Shown here one piece after another: positions 1 to 10,453 of a stretch of DNA of 64,000 bases. How positions within the stretch are numbered: the first letter of the stretch is position 1; each line of letters starts with the position of its first letter. A model generated the notes under the pieces. It was given only the letters and a program-made list of their open reading frames with translations, did no database searches and was not told the DNA's origin. The DNA is taken from contig NZ_JAMZDE010000007.1 of the NCBI RefSeq assembly GCF_024159085.1, positions 1 through 64,000 on the forward strand, read 5' to 3'. A program made the translations under genes and the position numbers. This DNA comes from Idiomarina rhizosphaerae. GTDB lineage: Bacteria > Pseudomonadota > Gammaproteobacteria > Enterobacterales > Alteromonadaceae.

Positions 1-26
1 TGACCCGTCCTAAATTATGTTGACGG
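1..26. repeat. IS terminal inverted repeat, left
   Basis: This begins TGACCCGTCCTAAATT and pairs with 1273-1298 (22 of 26 identical after reverse complementing). It is the transposase-binding end distal to orfA. Confidence 0.88.
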
Positions 27-32
27 TTTTAA

Positions 33-842
33 CTAAGCCAGTTGCACCTTGCAACTGGCTTTTTTATGCACCTCATTTGGGGTTTTCATGCCCAAACTAA
101 GGTGCGGCCTGTATTCATTATAGATTGCAATCGATTGCCTTACCGCGCGCTTCAACTCCTCACCCGTTTTGCACTTCGTTAGTAAAAACTCGTGCTTAAG
201 GATTCCGTTAATGCGTTCCGCAAGCGCATTCTGGTAACAATCATAACCATCGGTCATGGAGGGCGTAATCGAGCTGGATGCGAGCTGGGTTTGATACGCC
301 TGTGAACAGTACTGACTGCCCCTATCGGAGTGGTGAATTAACGGGTCCTGGCTAAGTCGTCCTGTAGTCGCTTGCTTTAGCGCGCGCCCGATATCTGCCG
401 CTGTCATGCTTTGGGAGACGTCATGCCCCATGATTTTCCGGCTATAAGCATCTGTTACCAGCGATAAGTAATGGACTCCCGCATCGGTTTCGACATAGGT
501 TATGTCGCTAACAAAGACCTGCTCAGGTCGGCTTACAACCAGCTCCTTTAGCAGGTTAGGATGCTTCTTCATCCAGTGTTTACTATCCGTAGTTTTATGG
601 TAATTTCGCGGCTTCTTTACCAGCAAGTTATGATTGCGCAGGTAGTCAAAAAGGCCATCCCGGCCAAGTTTAATGCCGGCTGCTTCTAGCTTAGGCTTAA
701 GTAAATAATACAGTTTACGAGTGCCTAGCCTCGGCATAAAGCGTCGTATCTCTTGAACCAGCCTGAGAACTGGCATCAATGCCGCTGCTCTTCCCTGGTA
801 GCGGCTTTCAGCTTGATAAACAGACTGCCGGGATATTCCCAT
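33..842 (-). CDS. IS3-family transposase OrfB (DDE catalytic subunit)
   Basis: This 269-residue protein has the integrase core of IS3-family transposases. The DDE triad is readable as the Asp in VSDITYVE, the Asp in HHSDRGSQY and the Glu in NALAERING. An N-terminal HTH_21-like segment (about 35-85) precedes it. The frame stays open upstream of the ATG and continues to read like OrfB (ISLSQLCRVM) to the end of orfA, so the true product is probably an OrfAB fusion made by -1 frameshifting near the orfA stop at 866-868. No classic A6G slippery run is visible there, so the exact mechanism is uncertain. The gene appears intact. Confidence 0.92.
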   Translation of the reverse strand: MGISRQSVYQAESRYQGRAAALMPVLRLVQEIRRFMPRLGTRKLYYLLKPKLEAAGIKLGRDGLFDYLRNHNLLVKKPRNYHKTTDSKHWMKKHPNLLKELVVSRPEQVFVSDITYVETDAGVHYLSLVTDAYSRKIMGHDVSQSMTAADIGRALKQATTGRLSQDPLIHHSDRGSQYCSQAYQTQLASSSITPSMTDGYDCYQNALAERINGILKHEFLLTKCKTGEELKRAVRQSIAIYNEYRPHLSLGMKTPNEVHKKASCKVQLA

Positions 843-865
843 TACACGGCACAGCTGCGATAAGC

Positions 866-1258
866 TTATTTGAGCTTGGCTCTGGAGTTTCCTAACCCCA
901 TGTCGACAAGCTTTTTTCGCAGTTGGGTTCCTTGTGTCGTATCGATGTAATCAATCATTTCATTGAGTACCAGGTTACGAACTTTCTCGTCTTCAAGCTT
1001 ACGCTCTAGCTCTTTGATTTGTTGCTCTGGGGTGGGGTTCGAAATAGTCATAAGTGTTAACCTCGGGCGATACCAGTCTTGCCGCCCATGCTTGCGAAGC
1101 CACACTAAAACAGTGCTTCTGCCTTGTATTCCATATTTAGCTTGTGCTTGCTTGTAGGTCAACTCGCCTTTTTCTACCTGCTCTACAACGGCTAATTTAA
1201 AGGCTATTGTGTAATCTCGTTGAGTACGCTTAGAGATTGATTTGGTTGGATTTCCCAT
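866..1258 (-). CDS. IS3-family transposase OrfA (DNA-binding subunit)
   Basis: The N-terminal half has a helix-turn-helix (YTIAFKLAVVEQVEKGELTY followed by KQAQAKYGIQGRSTVLVWLRK) that recognises the IS ends. It is followed by a leucine-zipper-like coiled coil (EQQIKELERKLEDEKVRNLV) used for multimerisation. The ATG at 1258 is preferred because GGAGA lies about 7 bases upstream; the frame is open to a TTG at 1279, but that lies inside the terminal repeat. The stop at 866-868 is followed by orfB in the -1 frame. Confidence 0.88.
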   Translation of the reverse strand: MGNPTKSISKRTQRDYTIAFKLAVVEQVEKGELTYKQAQAKYGIQGRSTVLVWLRKHGRQDWYRPRLTLMTISNPTPEQQIKELERKLEDEKVRNLVLNEMIDYIDTTQGTQLRKKLVDMGLGNSRAKLK

Positions 1259-1272
1259 AATAAGTCTCCGAT

Positions 1273-1298
1273 CTGTCAACTTATTTCAGGACGGGTCA
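1273..1298. repeat. IS terminal inverted repeat, right
   Basis: The reverse complement begins TGACCCGTCCTGAAAT and matches the left end with four mismatches. It lies just upstream of orfA and probably overlaps its promoter. Confidence 0.88.
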
Positions 1299-1305
1299 CG
1301 GGAAC

Positions 1306-1340
1306 AAAAAAAGCCCCACTCGAATGAGCGGGGCTTTTTT
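1306..1340 (-). terminator. Rho-independent terminator of tRNA-Ser
   Basis: A GC-rich hairpin (AGCCCC.CTC / GAG.GGGGCT, loop GAAT) is followed on the minus strand by a T run. A matching T run on the plus strand makes it potentially bidirectional. It lies 8 bases from the 3' end of tRNA-Ser. Confidence 0.88.
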
Positions 1341-1347
1341 CTGAATT

Positions 1348-1439
1348 TGGCGGAGAGGGAGGGATTCGAACCCCCGGTGGGTATGAACCCACGCCTGATT
1401 TCAAGTCAGGTGCATTAAACCGAGCTCTGCCACCTCTCC
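1348..1439 (-). tRNA. serT: tRNA-Ser (anticodon UGA)
   Basis: A 92-nt class II tRNA with encoded CCA. The acceptor stem GGAGAGG/CCTCTCC is perfect. The anticodon arm CCTGA-CTTGAAA-TCAGG places TGA as the anticodon. A long variable arm (CGTGGGTTCATACCCACC) and a T arm with GGTTCGAATCC are present. It reads UCA and other UCN codons. The symbol is given by analogy with the E. coli serine UGA tRNA. Confidence 0.97.
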
Positions 1440-1481
1440 ATATTTTTGTTCTCTGCAACTGCGTTGTTGAGAACGAGGCGA

Positions 1482-1510
1482 ATATTAAAGACCTAAGTTA
1501 CGCTTGTAAA
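1482..1510 (-). promoter_or_regulatory. Sigma-70 promoter of tRNA-Ser
   Basis: On the minus strand TTTACA (1505-1510) and TAATAT (1482-1487) are separated by 17 bases. A GC-rich discriminator (CGCCTCG) follows, as expected for a stable-RNA promoter under stringent control. It lies about 45 bases upstream of the tRNA 5' end. Confidence 0.65.
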
Positions 1511-1672
1511 GTAAAAATTTGAACAAAGTGTTCGTTTGGGCGTTTATTAAGCAAACTGAGCAGATTTCACTGGAAATTAATGTCCAATGCCCCCATTAAT
1601 GCTGTAGTATTGAGGAAACTTTTTAAATAAAAAACAGTCTTAACAGACAGTAAGTTCAACACGGAGAAATCT

Positions 1673-2341
1673 ATGAACAATCGCAGTCAGACTTATGTCG
1701 GTCAGAACGAATCGACGCTGGCCGTTAATAAGGTATTACGCAACACCTACACTTTATTGGCAATGACATTAGCCTTTAGTGCTATTGTTGCTACTATCAG
1801 TACTATGATGAACTTGCCCTATCCGGGTTTCATCATCACTTTAGTTGCTTACTTTGGCTTACTTTTTGGTATTCACAAAACCAAAGATAGCGGCATGGGT
1901 ATTGTACTAACCTTCGCTCTAACAGGCTTTTTAGGTTACACCCTTGGCCCTATCCTTAATATGGCATTATCAATGCCCGGTGGCGGCGAGATGGTAGCTA
2001 CTGCGCTAGGCGGTACAGCTCTGACCTTCTTTGCAACTTCGGCTTATGTGTTAACCACGAAAAAAGACATGTCTAAACTGGGTGGTTTGGTTACTGCCGG
2101 TATTATCATGGTTTTTGTGGCAATGTTGGCTAACCTGTTCTTCCAACTGCCAGCATTACAGCTTGCAATATCTGCTATCATGATTCCATTAATGGCGATG
2201 CTGATTATGTGGCAGACCAGCGACATCATTAACGGTGGCGAGCGTAACTACATCCTCGCAACAGTCACTTTGTATGTTTCGATTTATAACTTGTTCCTTA
2301 GCTTGCTACAATTGCTAATGGCGTTTGGTGGCGACGAATAA
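1673..2341 (+). CDS. yccA: Bax inhibitor-1/YccA family inner-membrane protein
   Basis: This 222-residue, almost wholly hydrophobic protein has about seven membrane segments and a short cytoplasmic N-terminus (MNNRSQTYVGQNESTLAVNK), as in E. coli YccA. YccA is a substrate and modulator of the FtsH protease; other UPF0005/BI-1 members are pH-gated calcium leak channels. GGAG lies about 8 bases before the ATG. It appears monocistronic, with a strong terminator directly after it. The family assignment is firm; equivalence to YccA rather than YbhL/YbhM is inferred from length and the N-terminus. Confidence 0.85.
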   Translation: MNNRSQTYVGQNESTLAVNKVLRNTYTLLAMTLAFSAIVATISTMMNLPYPGFIITLVAYFGLLFGIHKTKDSGMGIVLTFALTGFLGYTLGPILNMALSMPGGGEMVATALGGTALTFFATSAYVLTTKKDMSKLGGLVTAGIIMVFVAMLANLFFQLPALQLAISAIMIPLMAMLIMWQTSDIINGGERNYILATVTLYVSIYNLFLSLLQLLMAFGGDE

Positions 2342-2361
2342 TCGCCACTTTAAAATCGTAA

Positions 2362-2390
2362 TAAGCGCCCCGCAATGCGGGGCGTTTTTG
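2362..2390 (+). terminator. Rho-independent terminator after yccA
   Basis: Hairpin GCGCCCCGC-AAT-GCGGGGCG followed by TTTTT. It ends just before tusD and separates yccA from the tus genes. Confidence 0.88.
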
Positions 2391-2406
2391 TATGAACGGA
2401 CAGTTT

Positions 2407-2751
2407 ATGGCTAAACTCACACTCATCCTCCAAAACTCAGTTGAAGAACGCGCTCAATCTATGAATGCTCTGGCATTTGCAAAAGCGGCTATCGCCACCG
2501 GCCACACCATAGCCTGTGTGTTTTTTTATCGGGAGTCAGTAAATCACGCAGCATTTCCTACACCAACAGAAAATGAAGACTTGATTACGCAATGGGAAGA
2601 ATTTAGCCAGCAAAACCAAATTCCTCTGGTGGTCTGCCATACGGTAGCTGAACGCAAGGGAATGGAAAAATTCCATCCAGGTTTTGAAGCCTCCGGGCTG
2701 ACGGCTCTGGCAACGGCTATGGCTAACAGCGACCGGACCTTACAGTTTTAA
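2407..2751 (+). CDS. tusD: Sulfur-relay protein TusD
   Basis: A DsrE-family subunit of the cytoplasmic TusBCD heterohexamer, which accepts sulfur from TusA and passes it to TusE for 2-thiolation of U34 in tRNA(Lys/Glu/Gln) by MnmA. The sulfur-carrying cysteine is visible as Cys77 in LVVCHTVAE, equivalent to E. coli Cys78. The C-terminus DRTLQF matches the family ending DRVVQF. Start 2407 (MAKLTLIL) is chosen because it aligns with the family N-terminus; an upstream ATG at 2392 would add five residues and overlap the terminator. The stop overlaps the next start (TAATG). Confidence 0.92.
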   Translation: MAKLTLILQNSVEERAQSMNALAFAKAAIATGHTIACVFFYRESVNHAAFPTPTENEDLITQWEEFSQQNQIPLVVCHTVAERKGMEKFHPGFEASGLTALATAMANSDRTLQF

Positions 2752-3074
2752 TGACCATGAAAAAAATTGCTATTTTACAATGCAGTGCAGCGAACGACTC
2801 AGCAACCGAAGCACTCGATATCGCTTTAGCATTAGCCAGCTTTGATTATCCGGTGCAATTAGTATTGTCCGGTGAAGCCGTTAAGTCTTTACTGAACCAG
2901 CCTTCGAAGCGTTACGCCATGCTGGAGTTGCTGGATGCTGAACCTATTGTAATAAGTTCAGGAAAATTAACCGATACAAGCGCCCTGCCCGCAAACATTG
3001 ATACGGTTATAGTCTCACCAGAACAATTAAAGCGTCACCTAAGCCAATTTGACGAGGTATTACAATTCTCATGA
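2751..3074 (+). CDS. tusC: Sulfur-relay protein TusC
   Basis: This 107-residue DsrE/DsrF-like subunit of TusBCD has the family's N-terminal beta strand (MKKIAILQCSA) and a fold matching its neighbours, and it is encoded between tusD and tusB as usual. Translation may start at 2751 (overlapping the tusD stop) or two codons later at MKKIAIL. It ends four bases into tusB, so the three are translationally coupled. TusC is a structural subunit and does not itself carry the relayed sulfur. Confidence 0.88.
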   Translation: MTMKKIAILQCSAANDSATEALDIALALASFDYPVQLVLSGEAVKSLLNQPSKRYAMLELLDAEPIVISSGKLTDTSALPANIDTVIVSPEQLKRHLSQFDEVLQFS

Positions 3075-3343
3075 CCTCTACTTTACACTGGTTAAGAAAT
3101 TCGTCTTTAGTGAACTGGCTGGAACAGCATGACCACCTGCTGAGTGACACTGATGCCTTGCTTATGTCCGGCGTAGCACTCAATCAACTGCCACCTGAGT
3201 CACCTGTTGAATTACCCGTTTATGCCCGCAAGCAGGAAGCTGACGCTTTGGATACTGCATTGCCTGACTACGTCGTCGTGTTAAAATCGGACGAGCAGTG
3301 GGTTGAGCTGGTGCTTAGCTTTCAACAACAAATTACCTGGTAA
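3071..3343 (+). CDS. tusB: Sulfur-relay protein TusB (DsrH family)
   Basis: This 90-residue protein is recognised mainly by position (tusD-tusC-tusB order, 4-base overlap with tusC), size and the DsrH-like N-terminus (STLHWLRNSSLVNWLE), which resembles the family's MLHTL..S. It completes the TusBCD hexamer. The sequence is more divergent than TusD or TusE, with an Asp/Leu-rich middle (SDTDALLMSGVAL) typical of TusB. Confidence 0.82.
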   Translation: MTSTLHWLRNSSLVNWLEQHDHLLSDTDALLMSGVALNQLPPESPVELPVYARKQEADALDTALPDYVVVLKSDEQWVELVLSFQQQITW

Positions 3344-3352
3344 TAACACGGC

Positions 3353-3682
3353 ATGATTGAATTTAACGGTAAAGAATACGAAACCGACAAGCACAACTAC
3401 CTTGCAAACTTAGACGACTGGAGCGAGGAGTTGGCGCTTCACTTTGCACAGTTAGAAAATATAGAAATGACACCGGCACACTGGGAAGTCGTTACTTTTG
3501 TGCAGGATTTCTATCGTGAATTTGATACCAGTCCGGCAATGCGCGTACTGGTTAAAGCCATGAAAAAGCAGTTAGGCGAGGATAAAGGCAACAGTCGTTA
3601 TCTGTACAAGCTGTTTCCCAAAGGCCCGGCAAAGCAGGCCACACGAATTGCAGGCCTGCCTAAACCGGCTAAATGCATTTAA
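3353..3682 (+). CDS. tusE: Sulfur-relay protein TusE (DsrC family)
   Basis: A 109-residue DsrC/TusE protein that takes persulfide sulfur from TusD and presents it to MnmA. The C-terminal arm LPKPAKCI carries the penultimate catalytic Cys108, the same position as in E. coli TusE. The conserved stretch [20 protein letters not shown] precedes it. The second cysteine of dissimilatory DsrC proteins, about ten residues upstream, is absent, so this is the tRNA-thiolation type and not a sulfite-reductase partner. It lies 9 bases after tusB and faces serS with a 1-base gap and no hairpin between them. Confidence 0.95.
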   Translation: MIEFNGKEYETDKHNYLANLDDWSEELALHFAQLENIEMTPAHWEVVTFVQDFYREFDTSPAMRVLVKAMKKQLGEDKGNSRYLYKLFPKGPAKQATRIAGLPKPAKCI

Positions 3683-3683
3683 T

Positions 3684-5365
<1,682 letters not shown>

Positions 5366-5373
<8 letters not shown>

Positions 5374-6706
5374 CGGGTTCCCTGTGCCAGCCTGACTTTG
5401 AGTCCATATCTTGCAACCAACGGAGCTTTTCCTGCAACTTTATTTCTAAACCACGAGGCTCAGGGGCGTAAAACTGGGTATCAGCAATTTCCGACGGTAA
5501 GTAACGTTCACCCGGAACGTAAGCGTTAGGATAATTATGTGCGTACTGATAATCAGCACCATAACCCTGAGCTTTGTGTACCTTGGTCGGTGCGTTACGC
5601 AAATGTTCAGGCACTGGCGCATCGCTGTGTTCTTTAGCGGTTCTTAGTGCGCTCTTAAAAGCGTTATAAACCGCGTTGCTTTTCGCTGCACAGGCACAAT
5701 AAATAACTGCCTGAGCAATGGCACGCTCGCCCTCTGCCGGCCCCACTCTGTGGTACGTATCCCAGGCGTTTAACGCTAACTGCAGCGCACGAGGGTCTGC
5801 GTTTCCAATGTCCTCCGAGGCTATTGCCAATAAGCGGCGGGCAATAACCAAGGCATCACCACCACCGGTCAATAAGCGCGCATACCAGTACAAAGCGCCG
5901 TCGGGGGACGAGCCTCTGACAGACTTATGAAAAGCGGATAAAACATCGTAGTAATGGTCACCCTGATGATCAAAAGCCGTCGCTTTTTCGCCAATAGCCG
6001 CAGTGATCAACTCTGGTGTAATAGGCTGGCTACTGCTCTCGACAAAGTCAGCAACCACTTCAAGATAGTTTAATAAGCGACGCGCATCCCCACCGGCTAA
6101 GTCCAGAAGTTTTGCCCGGGCTTCCCCTTCCAGTTGCAACTGGCGTTGACCAAGGCCACGTTCCACGTCTGTTAGTGCGCTTTCCAGAGCCTGTTCAAGG
6201 TCCGTTTTGGACAGTGTTTGCAGTCGGTAAACCCGCGCCCGCGACAACAGTGCATTGTTAAGTTCAAAGCCCGGGTTTTCGGTGGTCGCGCCAATAAAAA
6301 CAATAGTACCGTCTTCAATGTGGGGGAGGAATGCGTCTTGCTGGCTTTTGTTGAAACGGTGCACTTCGTCCACAAACAAAATGGTGCGGCGTCCCTGCTG
6401 CTGAGCCAGCAACTTAGCTTCTTCAATAGCTTTCCGAATGTCTTTAACACCGGATGTTACCGCACTAATGCGGCTGACCGTAGCATTTGCCTGGGTGGCA
6501 ATAAGCTCAGCTAAGGTGGTTTTACCGGTACCCGGAGGGCCCCATAAAATCATTGAATGCAGATGCCCCTGTTCTACCGCTACCCGCAAAGGTTTACCGG
6601 GAGCAAGAAGATGCTGCTGACCTACATACTCGTCAACCGTGCGCGGGCGCATTCGCGCCGCAAGGGGCTTAAAATCGGGTTGAAAATCTAAGTCCAGACC
6701 TGTCAC
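5366..6706 (-). CDS. rarA: Replication-associated recombination protein RarA (MgsA)
   Basis: A 446-residue AAA+ clamp-loader-like ATPase of the RarA/MgsA/WRNIP1 family, acting at stalled or gapped replication forks. The N-terminus has the family's [17 protein letters not shown]. Walker A is [11 protein letters not shown] (about 56-66), Walker B is [12 protein letters not shown], and sensor 1 is [12 protein letters not shown] with the following SRARVY arginine. The C-terminal tetramerisation domain ends with [18 protein letters not shown]. The order lolA-rarA-crcB-serS is a common gammaproteobacterial arrangement. Confidence 0.96.
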
Positions 6707-6711
6707 AACAG

Positions 6712-7314
6712 TTAACTTTGATCGTCAACGTCTACATCAGCGGGCACGTCAAAAACAAACTGTTCGTCGCTGATGGTTTCATTTAACACTACATTATTCA
6801 GCATCAGTTCAGTTCGCTCGCCCTGAGCCTGAACCATGGTTATCTCTGTGAGTTTTTCATCAGTAAATGCCAGCTCCAGCTTGCTACCATTAGTTTCATG
6901 TTCGACAAAGTAGCGGTTATCGCCAAAACTGACATTGTAGTTCTGCCACTGATTACCGTTGCTGTCCAGCACCAGCAGCAAAGGGCTGTCGTCAACCATG
7001 TCCTGCTGTGCATAAATGGTCACTTGTTCAACAAAAGGATTGTAGTACCAGACCTTTTTGCCGTTAGCGACCATCAGGCTTTCATCCGGCTCTTTCGTAT
7101 GCCAATACAAACTAGCGGGTCGTTTTAGCTTTAACGTACCGCTTAATGTTTGTAGCACTTCGCCCTGTTCATCTTTTACTTGTTGTTCAAACTCTGCAGA
7201 TAAGCTTTGAGTTTGTTTCAGTAAACTTTGCAGAACCTGCTTGTCTGACTCGTCGCGTGAGGCAAACACATTAAACGAAACGGCCATAACCATGGCAAAT
7301 ACAACTGCTTTCAT
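6712..7314 (-). CDS. lolA: Outer-membrane lipoprotein carrier protein LolA
   Basis: A 200-residue periplasmic chaperone that ferries lipoproteins from the LolCDE complex to LolB at the outer membrane. A signal peptide ([18 protein letters not shown], cleavage after FA) precedes a domain with the family pattern [22 protein letters not shown] and [21 protein letters not shown], then the hydrophobic-barrel strand [13 protein letters not shown]. It sits 3 bases after ftsK and 5 before rarA. Confidence 0.95.
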   Translation of the reverse strand: MKAVVFAMVMAVSFNVFASRDESDKQVLQSLLKQTQSLSAEFEQQVKDEQGEVLQTLSGTLKLKRPASLYWHTKEPDESLMVANGKKVWYYNPFVEQVTIYAQQDMVDDSPLLLVLDSNGNQWQNYNVSFGDNRYFVEHETNGSKLELAFTDEKLTEITMVQAQGERTELMLNNVVLNETISDEQFVFDVPADVDVDDQS

Positions 7315-7317
7315 GAA

Positions 7318-9726
7318 TTAATCCCTTGGAGCTCTTGGGGCCAGCACTTCGCGCTGACCGTTATTACCGGCACTGGTTACGACACCGCTGACCTGCATTT
7401 GTTCGACGATACGCGCAGCACGGTTATAACCGATGCGGAACTTACGCTGTACACTCGACACAGAAACACGTTGTGTCTCGGTAACAAAGGCAACCGCTTC
7501 ATCATATAAAGGGTCAGATTCGGCATCATCCGAATCTTGCTGTTCACCCGGTAACAATGCTTCCTCGCCCTGATCACCCGATAAAATTTCTTCCAGATAG
7601 TTAGGTCGACCACGTTTCTTCCAGTCTTTAACCACCGCATGAACTTCGTGATCATCCACAAAGGCACCATGTACACGCACCGGAGAACCGCTACCTGGCG
7701 GTAAATAGAGCATATCGCCCTGCCCTAATAGCTGGTCGGCACCCGGCTGGTCCAGAATGGTTCTCGAGTCTATTTTTGATGATACCTGAAACGCAATACG
7801 GGTTGGTATATTCGCTTTAATCAGGCCAGTGATAACATCCACGGACGGACGTTGCGTTGCCAAAATTAAGTGAATACCGGCAGCACGTGCTTTCTGAGCG
7901 ATACGAGCTATGAGCTCTTCTACTTTTTTACCAACAATCATCATCATGTCAGCAAATTCGTCTATTACCACGACAATATTCGGTAGCTTTTCCAGCAGAG
8001 GCGGCAACTCATCCATAGAGTCACCCGGCTTCCAGATAGGGTCACGCAGTGGTTCCCCAGCATCTTTGGCTGCCTTAACTTTAGCGTTATAACCTTTTAA
8101 GTTACGCACACCTAAAGATGACATGAGTTTGTAACGGCGTTCCATTTCGCCAACACACCAACGCAGTGCATTGGCAGCATCTTTCATGTCGGTAACGACC
8201 TCAGTCAACAAGTGCGGAATGCCCTCATAAACCGACAACTCAAGCATTTTAGGGTCAATCATAATAAGGCGTACGTCTTCTGGTGTGCTCTTATAAAGCA
8301 GACTCAGGATCATCACGTTAACACCCACTGATTTACCGGAACCGGTGGTACCCGCCACTAGCAAGTGCGGCATTTTGCCTAAGTCGACAACAACTGGAGT
8401 ACCTGCAATGTTTTTACCCAGGATCATAGTCAGTGGCGAACCGCTATGGGTAAATTGGTCACTATTAATGACTTCACTCAACTGAACAATTTCACGATGT
8501 TTATTCGGCAATTCCAGGCCAACATATGATTTACCCGGAATAACCTCCACTACACGCACAGCAACAGCTGACAAGGTACGGGCAATATCTTTTGCTAAGT
8601 TAGAAATTCTGGAGACTTTAACACCCGGAGCTAAGTCGAGCTCGAAACGAGTAATAACCGGACCTGGCTCAACGTGCGCCACGCGGACGTCCACGCCAAA
8701 GTCTTTTAATACGGTTTCAACGGTGCGTGACACCTGATCCAGTTCTTCCTGAGTCACCGGATGCTCTTTCTTATTGGGTCGGTCCAGAAGCTCTATGGAA
8801 GGCAGCGGCGGAAGTACGTCACCTTCTGCGGAGTCGCTTTCTGACGCCTGTTCATCTTTAGCTGACGTTTTTGAAGATGACCCAGAGGTTACAGGAGTCT
8901 TAGGCGTATCTTTCTTCGCAGCCGCCTGCTTGCTAAATTTAGGCGCATCGTTGTCTACGTCATCGTCTTCATCAACAGAGCTCATTGAGGGCAAACTCAA
9001 AACCGGTTCTTGTTTGTCAGCCCCGAATAAGTCACTACTGAGCGTTGTCGGTTTCTTTTCCTCAAGCGTCTGCTCACGATCGCTGTCACCATAAGCTTCA
9101 GAATCGTCGTCTTTACCTTCCGCCTCCGAGCTTCCGCGACTTTGCCAGAGAATTTTAACTTTTTCGGTTAGCCACAAAGCTCCGTCAATAACCCACTCAC
9201 CGAGTTTGTCCGCAACCTGCAGCCAACTAATACCGCTAACCAGGGTGATGCCAGTAAAAAAGAAGGTTAATAAGAGTAAGGTTGTGCCGACAAAATTCAG
9301 ATAAGGAAGCAAAGACGCCGCAATAACATCGCCGATAACACCGCCGGCAGAAAAGTAGTAAATATCGTCGAAATTAATAGAGGACAGTGCGGATGCGCCA
9401 ATAAGCGCGAGCATAGCGCCTATCATGCGCAAACTGACCGCAAGGTAATCCATTTCTAATAAATGGTAAGTTTTGCGAAACAGTAAGTAGCCGAGGCCGA
9501 CAAAGCCGAAAGGAATAAGGTAGGCAACGAAGCCAAAAGCAAACAAGAGCACATCCGCCATCCAGGCGCCCACAACACCGCCGGCATTATGTATGCTTCC
9601 TTCATAACCGGTCTGCGACCAACTGGGATCCGCGGGATTAAAGCTCACCAATGACAAAAAAATGAAAATGGCCAGCGCACCACTTATCAGCAACCCTGCT
9701 TCTAAAACTCTTTGTACACCTGTCAT
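7318..9726 (-). CDS. ftsK: DNA translocase FtsK
   Basis: An 802-residue septal DNA pump coupling chromosome segregation to division. The N-terminal 190 residues carry the membrane segments. A short acidic, Ser/Asp-rich linker (about 200-330) follows, much shorter than the Pro/Gln linker of E. coli FtsK. The motor domain has Walker [13 protein letters not shown] near residue 460 and Walker [11 protein letters not shown]. The C-terminal gamma winged helix (about 735-795, [24 protein letters not shown]) reads KOPS sites and activates XerCD. It is the first gene of the ftsK-to-serS block. Confidence 0.97.
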   Translation of the reverse strand: MTGVQRVLEAGLLISGALAIFIFLSLVSFNPADPSWSQTGYEGSIHNAGGVVGAWMADVLLFAFGFVAYLIPFGFVGLGYLLFRKTYHLLEMDYLAVSLRMIGAMLALIGASALSSINFDDIYYFSAGGVIGDVIAASLLPYLNFVGTTLLLLTFFFTGITLVSGISWLQVADKLGEWVIDGALWLTEKVKILWQSRGSSEAEGKDDDSEAYGDSDREQTLEEKKPTTLSSDLFGADKQEPVLSLPSMSSVDEDDDVDNDAPKFSKQAAAKKDTPKTPVTSGSSSKTSAKDEQASESDSAEGDVLPPLPSIELLDRPNKKEHPVTQEELDQVSRTVETVLKDFGVDVRVAHVEPGPVITRFELDLAPGVKVSRISNLAKDIARTLSAVAVRVVEVIPGKSYVGLELPNKHREIVQLSEVINSDQFTHSGSPLTMILGKNIAGTPVVVDLGKMPHLLVAGTTGSGKSVGVNVMILSLLYKSTPEDVRLIMIDPKMLELSVYEGIPHLLTEVVTDMKDAANALRWCVGEMERRYKLMSSLGVRNLKGYNAKVKAAKDAGEPLRDPIWKPGDSMDELPPLLEKLPNIVVVIDEFADMMMIVGKKVEELIARIAQKARAAGIHLILATQRPSVDVITGLIKANIPTRIAFQVSSKIDSRTILDQPGADQLLGQGDMLYLPPGSGSPVRVHGAFVDDHEVHAVVKDWKKRGRPNYLEEILSGDQGEEALLPGEQQDSDDAESDPLYDEAVAFVTETQRVSVSSVQRKFRIGYNRAARIVEQMQVSGVVTSAGNNGQREVLAPRAPRD

Positions 9727-9820
9727 TATCTTATTGCAGCGCCTTCGTTAGTATTCTTGTTAAGATAAAATATCGAGATAAATTTTATCCGCATGATTGT
9801 AGCGAATATCAGCCCCAATG

Positions 9821-10312
9821 TTACCCCTTTACTAATACTTTATTTTCTTGTTTTACTTCTTCCATAACTACATAGGTTCGTGATTCATCAACCCCCGGCA
9901 TCATTAGCAGGGTTTCCCCCAATAACTTACGGTAAGCGCGCATATCCGGCACGCGGGCTTTTATTAGAAAGTCAAAGTCTCCCGCCACTAAATGACATTC
10001 AAGAATTTCATCTGTTTTACGTGCAGCCTCACTAAATTCGGCAAAAGCGTCGGCTGAGGTTCGGGTTAAGGTAATTTCAACGAAAACCATCAGGTTTGCG
10101 CCTAACTTAGCAGGATTAATCCGCGCATGATAACTTTCTATAACCTGTTCCCGTTCGAGCTTACGCACACGCTCCAGACAAGCGGTCTGGCTAAGGCCTA
10201 CACGCCTTGCCAATTCGACATTCGACATGCGTCCATCGTCCTGCAAAAGTCGCAGGATCTTCCTGTCGGTTTTATCTATAGTGACTTCTGCGGGCTGCTC
10301 GGCATTAAACAT
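9821..10312 (-). CDS. lrp: Leucine-responsive regulatory protein Lrp
   Basis: A 163-residue Lrp/AsnC-family regulator with an N-terminal helix-turn-helix (MSNVELARRVGLSQTACLERVRKLER) and a C-terminal RAM/AsnC ligand domain (LVAGDFDFLIKARVPDMRAYRKLL). The sequence is very close to E. coli Lrp, for example VGLSQTACLERVRKLE. It is divergent from ald with a 141-base AT-rich spacer and upstream of ftsK, as in E. coli (lrp-ftsK). Control of ald by Lrp is a reasonable inference. Confidence 0.93.
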   Translation of the reverse strand: MFNAEQPAEVTIDKTDRKILRLLQDDGRMSNVELARRVGLSQTACLERVRKLEREQVIESYHARINPAKLGANLMVFVEITLTRTSADAFAEFSEAARKTDEILECHLVAGDFDFLIKARVPDMRAYRKLLGETLLMMPGVDESRTYVVMEEVKQENKVLVKG

Positions 10313-10453
10313 AATAAATCTCTAAATAAGTAGTTATAATTAGTATATCACACCAGAAAATAACTTAAAAAAAGTAAGTCATGCACTGTGGTTTGCGTCT
10401 ATAATTTGCGCCAAATAATTCCCCCTTAAACACGAAATTGTAAGAGGCAGATA
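10313..10453. promoter_or_regulatory. lrp/ald divergent intergenic region
   Basis: 141 bases of AT-rich DNA separate the two start codons and must hold both promoters. Several A/T tracts suit Lrp binding, but no single operator can be assigned by eye. A GTAAGAGGCAG Shine-Dalgarno region lies before the ald ATG. Confidence 0.5.

Larger units (their letters stand above)
1..1298 (-). mobile_element. Complete IS3-family insertion sequence
   Basis: Both ends are visible. The left end (1-26) and the reverse complement of the right end (1273-1298) both begin TGACCCGTCCT and match at 22 of 26 positions, ending TG...CA as usual for IS3-family elements. Two ORFs on the minus strand, orfA then orfB, fill the element, with orfB in the -1 frame relative to orfA. 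Both look intact, so the copy is probably active or recently inserted. The left target duplication lies outside the window and cannot be checked. The right end abuts the terminator of tRNA-Ser. Confidence 0.9.

Noticed and set aside
1276-1458. 60-residue ORF on the minus strand
   Set aside because: It runs through tRNA-Ser and its terminator and has no protein-like character.
3353-3682. DsrC of dissimilatory sulfur metabolism
   Set aside because: The second C-terminal cysteine is missing and the gene sits with tusDCB, so TusE is the correct reading.
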